From the NCBI GenBank assembly GCA_018780145.1, contig JADMKA010000125.1:1-57903 (forward strand): a stretch of 57,903 nt of DNA, read 5' to 3'. Below are positions 32,833-44,634 of this stretch, in pieces. The notes below the pieces were generated by a model, which did no database searches, was not told the origin of the DNA, and worked only from the letters and a program-made list of their open reading frames with translations. Every line of letters begins with the position of its first letter. Positions within the stretch are counted from its first letter, which is position 1. The stretch comes from Vitreoscilla sp. Its GTDB lineage: Bacteria; Pseudomonadota; Gammaproteobacteria; Burkholderiales; Burkholderiaceae_C. The position numbers and the translations under genes were made by a program.

Positions 32833-34854
32833 TCAGCCCTCGGCGGTGATGGCGTCGATCCGGCTGTGCAGGTCCAGCCAACGTTCCTCCAGCATCGCCA
32901 GCTCGGCCTGCACGTGCGCCAGGTTGCGGCCGATCTCGGCGAACTGCTCGCCGGCCAGGCCGGGCCGGGCCAACTGGCTCTCGAACTCGGCCTTCTCACT
33001 GGCGAGCCGCTCCATGCGCTTGTCCACCTGCAGCAACTCGTTGCGTAGCGGCCGGGTCTGGTCCGCCAGCTTGGCCCGTGCCTGGGCGCCGGCCTTGCGG
33101 TCGTCGCGGCTGGTGGAGGCCGGCGTGGGGGGCCGTGCACCGGGGGCCTTGGTGGATTTGGCGGCCTTCGGCGCCGCGACGGGCGCAGGTGGCGGCGCGG
33201 CCGGTGGCGCAGCGGCCGCGGGCTTGGCGGACAGCGCGCGCGCGGCCTCGCGGCTGCGCTCCAGCAGCCAGCGCTGGTAGTCGTCCAGGTCGCCGTCGAA
33301 GGGTTTGACCACGCCATCGGCGACCAGCCAGAACTCGTCGCAGACCTCGCGCAGCAGGGCGCGGTCGTGGCTGACCAGCATCACGGTGCCCTCGAACTCG
33401 TTGAGCGCCATCGACAGCGCCTCGCGGGTGGTGAGGTCCAGGTGGTTGGTCGGCTCGTCCAGCAGCAGCAGGTTGGGGCGTTGCCAGACCAGCGAGGCCA
33501 GCACCAGGCGTGCCTTCTCGCCGCCGGAGAGGGTGCCGACCTGCTGGTTCACCATCGCGCCGACGAAGCGGAACTGGCCGAGGAAATCGCGCAGCTCCTG
33601 CTCGCGCCCTTCGGGGCCCACGGTGCGGGCCAGGCGCACCATGTGCTGCAGCGGCGTGTCGTCGGCATGCAGCAGATCCATCTCCTGCTGTGCGAAGTAG
33701 CCGATGGCCAGGCCCTTGCCCTCGGTGAGGGTGCCGCCGAGGGCCGGCTGGGCGCGCGAGATGGTCTTCACGACGGTGGACTTGCCCTGCCCATTGGCAC
33801 CCAGGATGCCGATGCGCTGGCCGGCCAGCACGGTGCGGTTGATGTCGTGGACGATGGGCTTGTCGCTGCCGTCCTCGTTGGCCGCCTTGTATCCGCAGAC
33901 CACGTTGCTCATCGCGATCATCGGGTTCGGCAGGCTCAGCGGCTCACGGAACTCGAAGTTGAAGTCGCTGGCGGTCAGCACCGGAGCCAGGCGCTCCATG
34001 CGGTCCAGGGCCTTGACGCGGCTCTGGGCCTGTTTGGCCTTGCTGGCCTTGGCCTTGAAGCGGTCGATGAAGCGCTGCAGGTGGGCGATGCGGTCCTGCT
34101 GCTTGGCGAAGGCGGCGGTCTGCTGGCTCATGCGCTCGGCGCGCATCTCCTCGAAGGTGCTGTAGTTGCCGCCGTAGCGGGTGAGCTTGGCCTCGTCCAG
34201 GTGCAGGGTGACCTGGGTGATGGCGTCGAGGAACTCGCGGTCGTGGCTGATGATCAGCAGCGTGCCGTTGTAGCGCTGCAGCCAGCCTTCGAGCCAGACG
34301 AGAGCGTCCAGATCCAGGTGGTTGGTGGGCTCGTCCAGCAGCATCAGGTCGGCCGGGCACATCAGGGCACGGGCCAGTTGCAGCCGCATGCGCCAGCCGC
34401 CGGAGAAGCTGTTCACCGGCGCGTCCAGTTGGTCGCGCTTGAAACCCAGGCCCAGCAGCAGGGTCTGGGCACGGGCTCGGGCGTCGAAGGCGCCGGCCTC
34501 CTCCAGTGCCATGTGGGCATGGGCCATCGCCTCGCCGTCGTCGGCGGCTTCGGCGGCGGCCAGCTCGGCCTGTGCCTCGACCAGCGGGGTGTCGCCCTGC
34601 AGCACGAACTCGGTGGCCGGGTCTTCGGTCTCGGGCATGCTCTGCACCACCTCGCCCATGCGCCAGCGCGGCGGGATCTCGAAGTCGCCGGCGTCGGCGC
34701 CCAGGCGGCCGGCCAGCAGCGCGAACAGGCTGGACTTGCCAGCCCCGTTGCGGCCGACCAGGCCGATCTTCTCGCCGGGGTTGAGGGTGACGGAGGCGCT
34801 GTCGAGCACCACCTTGACGCCGCGGCGCAGCGTGAGATTTCGAAGGGTGATCAT
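32833..34854 (-). CDS. ABC-F family ATPase (YheS/Uup-like)
   Basis: A 673-residue soluble protein with two ABC modules: Walker A GRNGAGKSS and GANGQGKST, signatures FSGGWRMRL and LSGGEKARL, and two DEPTNHLDL Walker B blocks, as in the ribosome-acting ABC-F factors. The long interdomain linker (QQDRIAHLQRFIDRFKAKAS) and a C-terminal coiled coil after an Ala/Pro-rich tract (about 560-670) are both typical. It should bind the ribosomal exit site and relieve stalled translation. ATG 34854 overlaps the prmB stop by 4 bases, so it is coupled to a ribosome-modification gene. Confidence 0.92.
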   Translation of the reverse strand: MITLRNLTLRRGVKVVLDSASVTLNPGEKIGLVGRNGAGKSSLFALLAGRLGADAGDFEIPPRWRMGEVVQSMPETEDPATEFVLQGDTPLVEAQAELAAAEAADDGEAMAHAHMALEEAGAFDARARAQTLLLGLGFKRDQLDAPVNSFSGGWRMRLQLARALMCPADLMLLDEPTNHLDLDALVWLEGWLQRYNGTLLIISHDREFLDAITQVTLHLDEAKLTRYGGNYSTFEEMRAERMSQQTAAFAKQQDRIAHLQRFIDRFKAKASKAKQAQSRVKALDRMERLAPVLTASDFNFEFREPLSLPNPMIAMSNVVCGYKAANEDGSDKPIVHDINRTVLAGQRIGILGANGQGKSTVVKTISRAQPALGGTLTEGKGLAIGYFAQQEMDLLHADDTPLQHMVRLARTVGPEGREQELRDFLGQFRFVGAMVNQQVGTLSGGEKARLVLASLVWQRPNLLLLDEPTNHLDLTTREALSMALNEFEGTVMLVSHDRALLREVCDEFWLVADGVVKPFDGDLDDYQRWLLERSREAARALSAKPAAAAPPAAPPPAPVAAPKAAKSTKAPGARPPTPASTSRDDRKAGAQARAKLADQTRPLRNELLQVDKRMERLASEKAEFESQLARPGLAGEQFAEIGRNLAHVQAELAMLEERWLDLHSRIDAITAEG

Positions 34855-35723
34855 GGGGCGAGCCTTTGCAAGGCTTCTCGTGTGACAAGCAGGACCTGGT
34901 CGTCGCCCGCGCTGGTGGGCAACCAGACCACCTCCAGCGTGGGGAAGGCTGTTTCGAAGTGGCCGCGTTCGTGGCCGATCTCGAGCACCAGCACGGCCTC
35001 GGCCGTCATGTGGGCCGGGGCGTCGCGCAGCAGGTGGCGGATGAAATCCATGCCGTCCGCGCCACCGGCCAGCGCCAGTTCGGGCTCGGCGCGGAACTCG
35101 GGTGGCAACGCGGCCATCGAGCCGGCATTGACATAGGGCGGGTTGCAGAGGATCAAGTCGAAGGCGCCGGGCGCGGCGGCCAGGCCGTCGCCGCAGCACA
35201 GCCTGATGCGGGCCTGGAGCCCATGGCGGGCGACGTTTTGCGCCGCCACCGCCAGCGCATCGGCCGACAGGTCGGCACCGACCACCTCGACCTCGGGCCA
35301 GGCCATCGCGGCCAGCACGGCCAGGCTGCCGTTGCCGGTGCACAGGTCCAGCACGCGGCGGGTGTGCGGGCCCAGCCAGACGTCGATGCTGCCTTCGGCC
35401 AGGCACTCGGCTATCAACGAACGCGGGATGATGGTGCGCGCATCGACGTGGAAGGGCACGCCCTGCAACCAGGCCTCGCCGGTCAGGTAGGCCGCCGGTT
35501 GGCGGGTGCCGATGCGGCGTTCGATCAGTGCGTCGGCCCGCGCGGCGTCGGCCGCCGCCACCGGTTGGGCGGCCACGTCGTCCAGCGCGTCCAGCGGGTG
35601 GCCCAGCGACCACAGCACCAGCCAGGCGGCTTCGTCGAAGGCATTCAGCGTGCCCTGCCCAAACGAAACGCCCGCCTCGTCGAGGCGGGCGCTGGCGCGC
35701 TCGATCAGCTCGATGACGGTCAT
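34851..35723 (-). CDS. prmB: 50S ribosomal protein L3 N5-glutamine methyltransferase PrmB
   Basis: A 290-residue class I methyltransferase. The SAM site [14 protein letters not shown] and the catalytic LILCNPPYV motif, followed by NAGSM, place it in the PrmB/PrmC glutamine methyltransferases. The N-terminal block [19 protein letters not shown] and [20 protein letters not shown] correspond to PrmB rather than PrmC. It methylates a glutamine of ribosomal protein L3 during 50S assembly. It overlaps dapE upstream and the ABC-F gene downstream, each by 4 bases. Confidence 0.88.
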   Translation of the reverse strand: MTVIELIERASARLDEAGVSFGQGTLNAFDEAAWLVLWSLGHPLDALDDVAAQPVAAADAARADALIERRIGTRQPAAYLTGEAWLQGVPFHVDARTIIPRSLIAECLAEGSIDVWLGPHTRRVLDLCTGNGSLAVLAAMAWPEVEVVGADLSADALAVAAQNVARHGLQARIRLCCGDGLAAAPGAFDLILCNPPYVNAGSMAALPPEFRAEPELALAGGADGMDFIRHLLRDAPAHMTAEAVLVLEIGHERGHFETAFPTLEVVWLPTSAGDDQVLLVTREALQRLAP

Positions 35724-36865
35724 GTCAGGAGGCTTTCGAGAACCCGGCGATAGATGTTCTTCAGGGGCTCGACCGCCCCCACCGCCACATGCTCGTCCAC
35801 CTTGTGGATGGTGGCGTTCACCGGGCCGAACTCGACCACCTGGGCACAGGCCTTGGCAATGAAGCGGCCGTCCGAGGTGCCACCAGTGGTGGAGAGCTGG
35901 GTGGTCACGCCTGTTTCGGCTGCGATGGCGTCCGTCAGGGCCGAAACCAGGGAGCCGACCGGGGTCAGGAAGGGTTCGCCACCCAGTGTCCAGGTGACCG
36001 ACCAGTCCAGCCGGTGCTTGCCGAGCACGCTGGCCACCCGCGCCTTCAGGCTCTCGGGCGAGGAGGCGGTGGAGAACCGGAAGTTGAAATCGACCACCAG
36101 CTCCCCGGGAATCACGTTGGTGGCCCCGGTGCCGGCGTGCAGGTTGCTGATCTGCCAGGTGGTGGGCGGGAAGTATTCGTTGCCGGCATCCCAGGCCATT
36201 GCCGCCAGCTCGGCCAGCGCCGGCGCGGCCTCGTGGACGGGGTTGCGCGCCAACTGAGGGTAGGCCACATGGCCCTGGATGCCCTTGACCGTGAGGCGGC
36301 CAGACAGCGAGCCGCGGCGCCCGTTCTTGATCATGTCGCCCAGCGTCTCGACCGAGGTCGGTTCTCCGACGATGCAGCAATCCAGTGCTTCGCCACGCGC
36401 CTGCAAGGCCTGCACGACCTTGACCGTGCCGTCGACCGACGGACCCTCTTCGTCGCTGGTCAGCAGGAAGGCGACGCGGCCGGTGTGGTGGGGGTGGGCC
36501 CGGGCGAACTCCTCGGCAGCCACCACCATGGCGGCCACCGAGGTCTTCATGTCGGCGGCACCGCGGCCGTAGAGCTGGCCGTCGCGGTAGCTGGGCACGA
36601 AGGGGTCGCTGGCCCAGGCGCCCAGGGGGCCGGTGGGCACGACGTCGGTGTGGCCGGCAAACACCACCGTGGGCCCGGGTGCGGCGCCGGTGCGCACGGC
36701 CCAGAGGTTGCTGACGAGGAACTCACTGGGCCCGAACGGCAGGTGCTCGGTGTGGAAGCCCGCCGCCTCGAGCCGGGCGGCAATCAGCGCCTGGCAACCC
36801 CGGTCATCCGGCGTGACGCTGGGCCGGGCGATCAGATCCTCGATCAGGCGCAGCGTGTCGGTCAT
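35720..36865 (-). CDS. dapE: Succinyl-diaminopimelate desuccinylase
   Basis: A 381-residue M20 metallopeptidase-family enzyme that removes succinate from N-succinyl-LL-diaminopimelate in lysine and peptidoglycan synthesis. Zinc-site motifs are visible: [27 protein letters not shown] and [14 protein letters not shown], as well as the [13 protein letters not shown] block typical of DapE. ATG 36865 overlaps the pilU stop and its own stop overlaps prmB, so it lies in a chain of coupled genes with dapC and dapD upstream. Confidence 0.95.
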   Translation of the reverse strand: MTDTLRLIEDLIARPSVTPDDRGCQALIAARLEAAGFHTEHLPFGPSEFLVSNLWAVRTGAAPGPTVVFAGHTDVVPTGPLGAWASDPFVPSYRDGQLYGRGAADMKTSVAAMVVAAEEFARAHPHHTGRVAFLLTSDEEGPSVDGTVKVVQALQARGEALDCCIVGEPTSVETLGDMIKNGRRGSLSGRLTVKGIQGHVAYPQLARNPVHEAAPALAELAAMAWDAGNEYFPPTTWQISNLHAGTGATNVIPGELVVDFNFRFSTASSPESLKARVASVLGKHRLDWSVTWTLGGEPFLTPVGSLVSALTDAIAAETGVTTQLSTTGGTSDGRFIAKACAQVVEFGPVNATIHKVDEHVAVGAVEPLKNIYRRVLESLLT

Positions 36866-38043
36866 CGGGTACGGGCGCTGACGATGGGCCGCGAGCGGTT
36901 GTCCTCGGGTGCCACGTCGAGCGTGATCTCGGTGAACGAGGGGCTCTCGGGCTCCGGCTTGGCAGCCGGCACGCGCGACATCGGGGCAGCCTCGTTCTGC
37001 AGGCGCCACAGCAGGTTGGTGGGCGAATCGGCGTGGATCAGGGCCTCGTCGCGTGTGACGATGCCTTCGTTGATCAGGCGGGCCAGGTCTTCCTCGAAGG
37101 TTTGCGAGCCCTCGGCCAGCGAGCGCTCCATGGCCTCGCGCACGCCGCTGAAGTCGCCTTGCTCGATGAGTTCAGAGATGAGCTTGGAGTTCAGCAAGAC
37201 CTCCACCGCCGGCATGCGGCCGCCGCTGTTGTTGCGCAGCAGGCGTTGGGATACCACGGCCTTCAAGGCGGCGGACAGGTCGGCCAGCAGCGCCGGGCGC
37301 GACTCGGGCGTGTAGAAGGAGAGGATCCGCCCCAGTGCATGGTGGCTGTTGTTGGCGTGCAGCGTGGCCAGCACCAGGTGGCCGGAGAGCGCGTAGGAGA
37401 TGGTCTGCGTCATCGTCTCGCGGTCGCGGATCTCGCCGATCATGATGCAGTCGGGCGCCTGGCGCATGGCGTTCTTCAGGCCGATGTGCAGCGAGTTGGT
37501 GTCGCGGCCCACCTCGCGCTGGTTGACCACCGAGCGCTTGTTGGTGAAAAGGTACTCGATCGGGTCCTCGATGGTGAGGATGTGGCCGGTCATGTGTTGG
37601 TTGCGCCACTCCAGCATCGAGGCCATGGTGGTGCTCTTGCCGGTGCCGGTGGCCCCCACCATCAGGATCAGGCCGCGCTTCTCCAGCGACAAGGTCGACA
37701 GAATGGGCGGCAACTGCAGCGTGTCGATCGACGGGATGCGCACCGGGATGCAGCGGATCACCGCGGCGATGGTGGCGCGTTGGCGGAAGGCCGAGAGCCG
37801 GAAGCTGCCGACCTTGGCGATGCCGAAGCCGACGTTGAGCTCACCCTCGTGCTCCAACTCCTCCAGTTGCAGCGGCGTGAGGATCTCGGTCAACATGGCC
37901 CGAGGCGCCGTGGGGGCGAGCACCTGGTCGGTCACCGGCACGAACTGGCCGTTGATCTTCAGCAAGACAGGCGCGTTGGACGAGAGGTAAAGGTCTGATG
38001 CCCCCTTCTCGGCCATCAGGCGCAGCACGGCTTCCATGTTCAT
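36862..38043 (-). CDS. pilU: Type IV pilus twitching ATPase, PilU-like
   Basis: A 393-residue PilT/PilU family hexameric ATPase for pilus retraction. Walker A is GATGTGKST with Lys136, and an acidic block [19 protein letters not shown], the Walker B region [14 protein letters not shown] and the [12 protein letters not shown] box follow. The N-terminus [20 protein letters not shown] and the extended C-terminus favour PilU over PilT. GGAG lies upstream of ATG 38043. It sits between dapD and dapE, an arrangement I believe is common in Burkholderiales. Confidence 0.88.
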   Translation of the reverse strand: MNMEAVLRLMAEKGASDLYLSSNAPVLLKINGQFVPVTDQVLAPTAPRAMLTEILTPLQLEELEHEGELNVGFGIAKVGSFRLSAFRQRATIAAVIRCIPVRIPSIDTLQLPPILSTLSLEKRGLILMVGATGTGKSTTMASMLEWRNQHMTGHILTIEDPIEYLFTNKRSVVNQREVGRDTNSLHIGLKNAMRQAPDCIMIGEIRDRETMTQTISYALSGHLVLATLHANNSHHALGRILSFYTPESRPALLADLSAALKAVVSQRLLRNNSGGRMPAVEVLLNSKLISELIEQGDFSGVREAMERSLAEGSQTFEEDLARLINEGIVTRDEALIHADSPTNLLWRLQNEAAPMSRVPAAKPEPESPSFTEITLDVAPEDNRSRPIVSARTR

Positions 38044-38094
38044 CGCGTTTCTCCTTGAGGCCTGGAATGGCGAAGGGAGCCGGGCAGGCCCATG

Positions 38095-38919
38095 TCAGCC
38101 GCGCAGCAACTCGTTGATGCTGGTCTTGGCACGGGTCTGCGCATCCACCCGCTTGACGATCACCGCGCAGTACAGGCTGTACTTGCCATCGGAGGAGGGC
38201 AGGTTGCCGCTCACCACCACCGAGCCGGCCGGCACGCGGCCGTAGAAGACCTCGCCGGTGGCGCGGTCGTAGATCTTGGTGCTCTGGCCGATGTAGACGC
38301 CCATCGAAATCACCGAGTTCTCCTCGACGATCACGCCCTCGACCACCTCGGAGCGGGCGCCGATGAAGCAGTTGTCCTCGATGATCGTCGGGTTGGCCTG
38401 CAGCGGCTCCAGCACGCCGCCGATGCCCACGCCACCGGACAGGTGCACGTTCTTGCCGATCTGCGCGCACGAGCCCACGGTGGCCCAGGTGTCGACCATG
38501 GTGTTCTCGCCGACGTAGGCGCCGATGTTCACGTAGCTGGGCATCAGCACCGCGCCGGCGGCAATGTAGCTGCCGCGCCGCGCGACAGCCGGCGGCACCA
38601 CGCGCACGCCGGAGGCGGCCAGGGCCGCGTCGTCCATGTGCGAAAACTTGGTGGGCACCTTGTCGAAGTAGGTCAGGTCGCCGGAGTGAACCGCCTTGTT
38701 GTCGTTCAGCCGGAAGGACAGCAACACCGCCTTCTTGACCCATTGGTTCACCTGCCACTGGCCGACACCCTGGCGCTCGGCCACCCGCAGGCGGCCGGCG
38801 TTCAGGTCGGCAATGACCTGTTCGACCGCGGCGCGGATCTCGGGGGCGGTGGAGGCCGGGGTCAGCCGGGCGCGTTCTTCCCAGGCTTGGTCGATCAGGG
38901 TCTGCAGTGCGTGCGTCAT
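38095..38919 (-). CDS. dapD: Tetrahydrodipicolinate N-succinyltransferase
   Basis: A 274-residue trimeric acyltransferase of the succinylase branch of lysine synthesis. The left-handed beta-helix hexapeptide region is clear ([60 protein letters not shown]). Its length equals that of the usual enzyme. It follows dapC after 13 bases and precedes pilU after 51 bases. Confidence 0.96.
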   Translation of the reverse strand: MTHALQTLIDQAWEERARLTPASTAPEIRAAVEQVIADLNAGRLRVAERQGVGQWQVNQWVKKAVLLSFRLNDNKAVHSGDLTYFDKVPTKFSHMDDAALAASGVRVVPPAVARRGSYIAAGAVLMPSYVNIGAYVGENTMVDTWATVGSCAQIGKNVHLSGGVGIGGVLEPLQANPTIIEDNCFIGARSEVVEGVIVEENSVISMGVYIGQSTKIYDRATGEVFYGRVPAGSVVVSGNLPSSDGKYSLYCAVIVKRVDAQTRAKTSINELLRG

Positions 38920-38932
38920 GATGGGGTCGTTC

Positions 38933-40135
38933 TCAGAGGGAATTCGCGTAGGCGACGATACGGCGGGCGGCTTCGAGGCATTCCTTGCCTTCAGCCACCA
39001 GGGCCATGCGGATGCGGCCGGCACCGGGGTTCAGGCCGTGGGCGTCGCGGGCCAGCAGGCTGCCCGGAAGGACCGCCACATTGTATTGAGCGAGAAGGCC
39101 CAGGCTGAAGGCGATGTCGTCACCGCCGTGCAAATGGGGCGGAATGCCGGCCCAGAGGTAGAAACCGGCGTCGGGCAACCGGACGTCGAGCACCTCTGAC
39201 AGCATGGGCGTGACCTGGGCAAACTTCTCGCGGTAGGCGGCGCGGTTGGCCACCACATGGGCCTCGTCGTTCCAGGCCGCGATGCTGGCGGCCTGCACCA
39301 CCTTGCTCATCGCGCTGCCATGGTAGGTGCGGTAGAGCAGGAAGGCCTTCAGGATCCTGGCGTCGCCCGCCACGAAGCCCGAGCGCATGCCCGGCACGTT
39401 GCTGCGCTTGCTCAGGCTGGACAGCACCACCAGGTTGCGCCAGTCGGTGCGGCCCAGGGCCTGTGCAGCCTGCAGCGCGCCGAGCGGGGCCTCGTCGCGG
39501 AAGTAGATCTCCGAGTAGCACTCGTCGCTGGCGATGACGAAGCCGTGGCGGTCGCTCAACTCGAACAGCTCGTGCCACTCCTGAAGCGGCATCACCGCGC
39601 CGGTGGGGTTGCCCGGCGAGCAGGCGTAGACGAGCTGGGTGCGGGCCCAGGTGGCCTCGTCGATCTGCCGCCAGTCGCAGGCGAAATTGCGCGCCGGGTC
39701 GCTGTTGGCGAAGGCCGGTTGCGCCCCGGCCAGCAGGGCGGCACCTTCGTAGATTTGATAGAACGGATTCGGGCAGACGACGGTGGCGCCCGGGCGGGTG
39801 GGGTCGATCACCGTCTGCGCCAGCGAGAACAGCGCCTCGCGCGAGCCGTTCACCGGCAGCACCTCGGTGGTGGCGTTCAGGCTCACTCCATAGCGCCGGC
39901 CGGCCCAGCCAGCGATGGCGTCGCGCAGGGCCGGCTCGCCGGCGGTGGCCGGGTAGCTGGACAACCCGGCCAGGTTGCCGCACAAGGCTTCCTCCACCAA
40001 CGCCGGGGCCGGGTGGCGGGGTTCACCGATGCCCAGGCTGATGGGTGCAAGCGCCGGGTTCGGCGTGATTTCACGGGTGAGCGCGCGCAGGCGCTCGAAG
40101 GGGTAGGCGTGCAGCCTGCCGAGCAGGGGGTTCAT
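38933..40135 (-). CDS. dapC: Succinyldiaminopimelate transaminase
   Basis: A 400-residue class I aminotransferase. PLP features include the Schiff-base lysine in [17 protein letters not shown] and [15 protein letters not shown]; the N-terminus [18 protein letters not shown] matches the betaproteobacterial DapC. It makes N-succinyl-diaminopimelate and heads the dap run. No Shine-Dalgarno is visible before ATG 40135, and a GATAAT box stands only 8 bases upstream, so the mRNA may be leaderless. Confidence 0.92.
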   Translation of the reverse strand: MNPLLGRLHAYPFERLRALTREITPNPALAPISLGIGEPRHPAPALVEEALCGNLAGLSSYPATAGEPALRDAIAGWAGRRYGVSLNATTEVLPVNGSREALFSLAQTVIDPTRPGATVVCPNPFYQIYEGAALLAGAQPAFANSDPARNFACDWRQIDEATWARTQLVYACSPGNPTGAVMPLQEWHELFELSDRHGFVIASDECYSEIYFRDEAPLGALQAAQALGRTDWRNLVVLSSLSKRSNVPGMRSGFVAGDARILKAFLLYRTYHGSAMSKVVQAASIAAWNDEAHVVANRAAYREKFAQVTPMLSEVLDVRLPDAGFYLWAGIPPHLHGGDDIAFSLGLLAQYNVAVLPGSLLARDAHGLNPGAGRIRMALVAEGKECLEAARRIVAYANSL

Positions 40136-40142
40136 GGGCGAG

Positions 40143-40148
40143 ATTATC
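40143..40148 (-). promoter_or_regulatory. Candidate -10 box just upstream of dapC
   Basis: GATAAT on the minus strand is 8 bases from the dapC start codon. A transcript initiated from it would begin at or next to the ATG. No good -35 hexamer is seen 16-18 bases further up, so the call is weak. Confidence 0.3.
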
Positions 40149-40271
40149 GGTGCCTGCCCAATGCGCGCCCGGCCGGTGTCAGGTGACAATGCAGTCCATC
40201 ATTCCTGACGAGCAGTCCATGAGCTTGGGTAGCCCGGGGTCGAGAAGTTGGACGATGGGAACAGGCGGTAC

Positions 40272-41254
40272 ATGCTGACGCGGCGGCGTTCACTGGTGGG
40301 CTGGCCGCTCTCGGCGACGCTGGCCGCCTGGGCTTCTGGCTTGGCAGGTTGCCGGCCCGAGCAAGCCCCAGAGGTTCCGCCAGCACCGCTGCGGCTGGCG
40401 ATGGACCTGTGGCCGGGCTACTTCCCGGCCTTGTTGGCGGACGAGCTCGGCTACCTGGCCGAGGCCCGCGTCAGCGTGAAGTTCAGCTTCCCCGCCAACA
40501 CCGACCGGATGATGGCGGACTTTGCCGCAGGGCAGTACGACATCATCGCCGTCGCGCTGGGTGACCTGATCAGCGCCACCCATGGACGGGCACCGGTGCA
40601 GGTGTTCCTGGTCAGCGACGAGTCTGCCGGCGGGGATGCCCTGCTGGCCCGCGCGGGCACCGACCTCAAGGCCCGCCAGCTGACCTTGGCCACCAATCTC
40701 GGCGGCTTCGGCGAGCTGTTTGCTCGCGAGTTTCTCCAGCGCCGGGGCATCGACGCCGCACGGGTGGTCTGGATCAACGCAGATGCGGCCGACATTCCGG
40801 GTCTGCTGGCCTCGGGAGACGTGGACATCGGGCACACCTGGGAGCCGTACGTCAGTGCCGCCGAGTCGCAGGGCGCGGTCCGCCTCTTTTCGAGTGCGGA
40901 TACACCAGGATTGATCCCCGATGTGGTGGTGGCCACCCGAGCCACGCTGGAGCGCCGGCAGGCGGAGTTTCGGCGCTTCACCGGGGCCTGGCTGCGCGCG
41001 GTCGACTGGTGGCTGGAGCATCCCGGCGAGGCCGCCAAGCGCCTGGCCCCCTGGGTGGGTGGCGATGCTGCCAAGGCGTCGCTGAAAGGCGTCCGCCTGA
41101 TGCAGCGGCGGGACAACCGCCGCTTGCTGGGCGCCGACGGCGAGCTGCCGGCCCTGGCGCCGGTGCTGGCCCGCTACAGCGCGTTCTTCCTCGACCGTGG
41201 CGCGGTGGCCCGGCCGGTGGACCCCGCTCGCCTGTTGCGGGGTGATCTGCTGCC

Positions 41255-41258
<4 letters not shown>
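40272..41258 (+). CDS. Periplasmic substrate-binding lipoprotein (NrtA/SsuA/TauA-like)
   Basis: A 328-residue protein with a lipoprotein signal ([20 protein letters not shown], lipobox LAGC). The fold is that of ABC substrate-binding proteins for nitrate, sulfonate or taurine-type ligands: [48 protein letters not shown] and [13 protein letters not shown]. No permease or ATPase gene is near; instead its stop overlaps the start of a hybrid histidine kinase (ATGA, 41255-41258). It probably delivers ligand information to the kinase's periplasmic domain. The start is ATG 40272; an upstream TTG is less likely. Confidence 0.87.
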
Positions 41259-43593
<2,335 letters not shown>

Positions 43594-43597
<4 letters not shown>

Positions 43598-44022
43598 AGT
43601 CTGCCCGTGCAGCCTGCCGCACCGCAGCGGCAAGCCAGGCGGCCTTCGTGGTGCGTTTCACCGTAGTCCACGGTGATCTCCTCGCCGGGCTCGATCGCGC
43701 GCAGGGCATAGAACTCGATGCGGCCCTCCTGGATGCGCAGTTGCCCGTTGGGCTGGCAGGAGTGGTTGGTGAAGCGCATCGGGTCGGTCGAGCGGGCCAG
43801 GTCGATGGCCTTCTTGGCCGACACCTCGACGATCATGATGCGCTCCAGCGTGGCGGCCCGGCGGCGAGCCTCGGCCACCGTGATGCTCTCGCCACGCACC
43901 TCGCCGATCTTGGTCCAGCGCGGGACCGGCTCCAGCGCGAAGACGCCGAAGCCGTCGATCGGGCTGCGCCGCACGGCCACGTCGAACTTCTGGTAGGCCG
44001 GCCTTTCGGCGAGAGTGCCCAT
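43594..44022 (-). CDS. Small SET-domain protein
   Basis: A 142-residue protein that is almost only a SET domain: [17 protein letters not shown] at the start, [15 protein letters not shown] as the pseudoknot motif, and [20 protein letters not shown] with a cysteine-rich post-SET tail ([10 protein letters not shown]). SET enzymes methylate lysine; bacterial targets are largely unknown. ATG 44022 shares one base with the queF stop. Its end shares CTAG with the kinase gene on the other strand. Confidence 0.87.
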
Positions 44023-44486
44023 CAGCCGTGCAGGCCGGATTCGGCGCCGTGTGCCGGCAGCATGACCACCGGCTGGGGCTTCCAGCCCTTCTTGCGGTGC
44101 TCGGCCACCACGTTGGTGTAGATGCCACCGCGCACGTACCACTTGGCGGTGATGCGGGCGTAGCGCGGCCGGGTCACCTCGACGATCTTGCTGAGGATGT
44201 CGTTGGTCACCTTCTCGTGGAAGGCCCCCTCGTCGCGGAAGCTCCACATGTACATCTTCAGGCTCTTCAGCTCGATGCACAGCTTGTCGCAGACCATGTC
44301 GATGGTGAAGTGCGCGAAATCGGGCTGGCCAGTCAGTGGGCAGTGGCAGGTGAACTCGGGGATCTGGAACTGGATCACGTAGTCGCGCTCGGGCGCCGGG
44401 TTCGGGAACACATGCAGTTCCTTGGAGGGCGCGGTGGGCGGGTTCGGCGGGACAGGGCGTTGCTTCGGGGCGGGGGTGCGGGCCAT
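44022..44486 (-). CDS. queF: NADPH-dependent preQ0 reductase QueF
   Basis: A 154-residue type I QueF, which reduces 7-cyano-7-deazaguanine to preQ1 for queuosine in t[23 protein letters not shown] holds the nucleophilic cysteine and the acid, and [20 protein letters not shown] is the family's substrate-binding block. The start is at ATG 44486 ([11 protein letters not shown]), preferred because an upstream ATG at 44537 adds a non-conserved extension. The 148-base divergent gap to smc is unusually A/T-rich and must hold both promoters. Confidence 0.94.
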   Translation of the reverse strand: MARTPAPKQRPVPPNPPTAPSKELHVFPNPAPERDYVIQFQIPEFTCHCPLTGQPDFAHFTIDMVCDKLCIELKSLKMYMWSFRDEGAFHEKVTNDILSKIVEVTRPRYARITAKWYVRGGIYTNVVAEHRKKGWKPQPVVMLPAHGAESGLHG

Positions 44487-44634
44487 GACGAGGCGAAGGG
44501 CTGGATGGGAAGCCTGCGATGGTATCATCCCGAGCAATTCGATGGCCCAAATCTGGCCAAAAAAACCAATTAAATCAACAACTTAGAGAGTAGCCTCGGG
44601 CCGCCTCGGCGGCATGCCGGGGGCCCGCCATTTC

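Noticed and set aside
44487-44634. preQ1 riboswitch upstream of queF
   Set aside because: I could not find a convincing pseudoknot or conserved aptamer core in this A/T-rich gap.
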